This document shows positions 6,430-8,311 of a stretch of DNA of 8,311 nucleotides, in pieces. Within the stretch, counting starts at the first letter, position 1, and every line of letters begins with the position of its first letter. The stretch is from Clostridiales bacterium (GTDB lineage Bacteria > Bacillota_A > Clostridia > Peptostreptococcales > Anaerovoracaceae): NCBI GenBank assembly GCA_015058265.1, contig SVCR01000064.1, positions 1 through 8,311 on the forward strand, in the 5' to 3' direction. A model generated the notes under the pieces. That model made no database searches and had not been told where the DNA came from. It saw nothing but the letters and a program-made list of their open reading frames with translations. The position numbers and the translations under genes were made by a program.

Positions 6430-8311
6430 ATGAAGCCTCTTATTTTTTCCGGGACAACTGAAGGAAGGACTCTGTCGGAGAAGCTGAGCGCTGCGGGCAT
6501 AGAGCATATCGTAAGTGTAGCTACAGAGTACGGCGAGCTTGTAATGGATCAAAGCGACAGTGCCGACATCCGCAGGGGACGCCTCACGGCACTTGAGATG
6601 TACGACCTGATCAATTCAGAAGCAGGCGTAGTATTCGACGCGACACATCCGTATGCATCAGAAGTATCGCATAACATCCTGACTGCATGCAGGGCGGCTG
6701 CCGCGGAATACGTGAGGATCACCAGGAACGCCGACAGCGAGCTCTTCCCTCAAGATGCCGAGATAAATGTATTCGACAGCGCTGCATCCTGTGCGGCGGC
6801 ACTTGCAGAAACAGAGGGGAATATACTTCTCACAACGGGCAGCAAGGAGCTCGGGATATATGCCGCAGATGAGAGCGTCAGAGACAGACTCTACGCGAGG
6901 GTGCTGCCTTCACATGACAGCATCAGTCTGTGTGAGCAGGCCGGACTTACGGGGAAGCATATAATCGCTATGCAGGGCCCGTTCACCATGGATACTGACC
7001 TTGCACTGATCCATCAGTTCGATATCAGGATCCTCGTGACGAAATCCAGCGGGACAGCCGGCGGCGCTCCGGATAAGATAAGAGCCGCAGCGAAGGCAGG
7101 CATCCCTGTATATATGATCGGAAGACCGGCCGAGGAGACGGGGCTGTCAGTCGATGACGCTCTGGCTAAATACTTTGGGATACGCAGCAGGATGCAGATC
7201 GACCTCATAGGGATCGGCCCCGGGGACAGAGGCCTTATGACAGAAGAAGCGGGCAAAGCGATTAACAGGGCAGACATCCTGTTCGGAGCTGCGCGCATGA
7301 TCGCGGGATATGAAGGACGCAGGGCTTATCCGTATTACAGAGCGCAAGATATCATACCAGTCCTCGAAGAGGAGAAGCCTGCGAGAGCTGCAGTGCTCTT
7401 CTCAGGTGATACGGGATTCTACAGCGGCGCGGACAAGCTGGCGCCTGCGCTGAGAGAGTGGGCATACGGAACAGATACCGAATGCGGCATCAGCATCCAT
7501 CCGGGCATCGCTTCATTCACATATCTTGCTGCAAGAACCGGGATCAGTTACCAGGATGCCGGATTAGTCAGCATCCACGGCTGTTCGGATGACAGCAGGG
7601 CAGTCAGCAGAGCCATCAGGACTATAAGACATAAAGAGAAGACATTCGTGCTCCTGTCAGGTGACAAGGATGTAAGACTGCTGGGAGAGAGTCTCGTGGA
7701 GAACGGTCTCAGTCATGTTCGCATCATTCTCGGATACCAGCTGTCATATCCGGAGGAAAGGATAGGAAAGATTAGAGCGGAAGACTGCTCGTATGTCACT
7801 GAACCGGGACTTTATACGGCTGTCGTGATCAATCCGAGTCCGGAAGCCGTACCTGTTGCTCCTGTGGTCAGCGATGAAGAGATGATAAGAGACAAGGTGC
7901 CGATGACCAAAGAAAGCATAAGGCATCTGAGTGTCCTGAGGCTCGGTCTGACCGAAGGCTCAGTTGTCTACGATATCGGCAGCGGAACGGGCTCGGTCGC
8001 GTGCGAGACAGCGCGTCTGGATCCGGACGGAACAGTGTATGCTGTGGAGATGAAGGAAGAAGCCTGCAGGCTGATCGAGCGGAATGCCGACAATCTCGGG
8101 CTTGGAAATATAGAAGTTATTAGGGGCAAAGCGCCGGAGGCTCTCGAGGCACTGCCGGCACCGACTCATGCATTCATAGGCGGCAGCTCAGGTGATCTCA
8201 AGCAGATACTTGAAGCGCTGAGTGATAAGGCTCCTCGTTCAGGGATACGTGTAGTGATCAATGCGGTAAGCCTGGAGACGATGGCTGAGATCAATCAGGT
8301 CATACGCGGAG
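6430..8311 (+). CDS. cbiJET: CbiJ-CbiE-CbiT fusion: precorrin-6A reductase plus C5- and C15-methyltransferases (3' partial)
   Basis: A single frame without a stop from ATG 6430 to the window end (627 whole codons) carries three enzymes. Residues 1-250 are CbiJ/CobK, which reduces cobalt-precorrin-6A to 6B with a nicotinamide cofactor: 'SGTTEGR' (7-13), 'DATHPYA' (70-76), 'TTGSKEL' (135-141), 'MQGPFT' (181-186) and 'VTKSSGTAGG' (203-212). Residues 255-470 are CbiE, the C5-methyltransferase: 'DLIGIGPGDRGLMT' (258-271), 'SGDTGFYSGA' (325-334), 'HPGIASFTYLAAR' (357-369) and 'SIHG' (381-384). From about 482 is CbiT, the decarboxylating C15-methyltransferase: 'VPMTK' (490-494), SAM loop 'DIGSGTGS' (515-522), acidic Glu540 and 'FIGGSSGD' (582-589). 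About 50 C-terminal CbiT residues are cut off. The link between CbiJ and CbiE is very short; the ATG at 7192 has no good ribosome binding site. CbiE-CbiT (CobL-like) fusions are common, and the added N-terminal CbiJ is less usual. Confidence 0.94.
   Translation, partial: MKPLIFSGTTEGRTLSEKLSAAGIEHIVSVATEYGELVMDQSDSADIRRGRLTALEMYDLINSEAGVVFDATHPYASEVSHNILTACRAAAAEYVRITRNADSELFPQDAEINVFDSAASCAAALAETEGNILLTTGSKELGIYAADESVRDRLYARVLPSHDSISLCEQAGLTGKHIIAMQGPFTMDTDLALIHQFDIRILVTKSSGTAGGAPDKIRAAAKAGIPVYMIGRPAEETGLSVDDALAKYFGIRSRMQIDLIGIGPGDRGLMTEEAGKAINRADILFGAARMIAGYEGRRAYPYYRAQDIIPVLEEEKPARAAVLFSGDTGFYSGADKLAPALREWAYGTDTECGISIHPGIASFTYLAARTGISYQDAGLVSIHGCSDDSRAVSRAIRTIRHKEKTFVLLSGDKDVRLLGESLVENGLSHVRIILGYQLSYPEERIGKIRAEDCSYVTEPGLYTAVVINPSPEAVPVAPVVSDEEMIRDKVPMTKESIRHLSVLRLGLTEGSVVYDIGSGTGSVACETARLDPDGTVYAVEMKEEACRLIERNADNLGLGNIEVIRGKAPEALEALPAPTHAFIGGSSGDLKQILEALSDKAPRSGIRVVINAVSLETMAEINQVIRG

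Noticed and set aside
6687..6964. Two short + strand frames inside the CbiJ part of the fusion
   Set aside because: They are in other frames of a clearly coding region, Arg/Cys-rich, and without ribosome binding sites; they do not indicate a frameshift, because the main frame keeps its motifs throughout.
1..8311. Cobalamin riboswitch, terminator, tRNA, CRISPR array or mobile element
   Set aside because: All gaps are under 70 bases and none holds the long structured leader of a B12 riboswitch, a hairpin with a T-run, spaced repeats or transposase remnants. A riboswitch, if present, would be upstream of the operon start outside this window.

Overview
The window is one continuous block of an anaerobic (cobalt-early) cobalamin biosynthesis operon. 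Every gene is on the + strand, and the region is almost entirely coding. The order is cbiB (5' end cut) - cobD - cbiC - cbiD - cbiF - cbiG - cbiH - a cbiJ/cbiE/cbiT fusion (3' end cut). CbiD, CbiG and the separate CbiF/CbiH methyltransferases identify the oxygen-independent route. No oxygen-dependent genes (cobG, cobN) are seen.

Organism: most likely an anaerobic Firmicute of the Clostridia. The reasons are the cbi gene set, purine-rich Shine-Dalgarno sites 5-7 bases before most starts, heavy use of AGA/AGG and ATA codons, and the clostridial flavour of CbiB (an 'SPNAAQTES' motif rather than the 'SPNAGWPEA' common elsewhere). This is inference from residues and codon style; base composition looks roughly balanced by eye and was not counted.

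Layout: positions 1-1962 hold the side-chain (nucleotide-loop arm) genes. CobD makes aminopropanol phosphate and membrane-bound CbiB attaches it to adenosylcobyric acid. Positions 1959-8311 hold corrin-ring genes. In pathway order these are CbiH (C17 methylation and ring contraction), CbiF (C11), CbiG (lactone opening), CbiD (C1), CbiJ (reduction), CbiT (C15 methylation and decarboxylation), CbiE (C5) and CbiC (methyl shift to cobyrinate). The window therefore covers every step from cobalt-factor III to cobyrinate. Not seen here are CbiL (C20 methylation), the cobalt chelatase, the amidases CbiA/CbiP and the late CobU/S/T genes; they may lie outside the window or elsewhere in the genome.

Genes are tightly packed: cbiB/cobD overlap by 40 bases, cobD/cbiC by 4 (ATGA) and cbiD/cbiF by 8. 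The remaining gaps are 33-68 bases. No terminator, riboswitch, RNA gene, mobile element or CRISPR array was found. The most notable feature is the last gene: one uninterrupted reading frame joins precorrin-6A reductase (CbiJ), CbiE and CbiT, three enzymes of consecutive pathway steps. I do not see a novel system beyond that.
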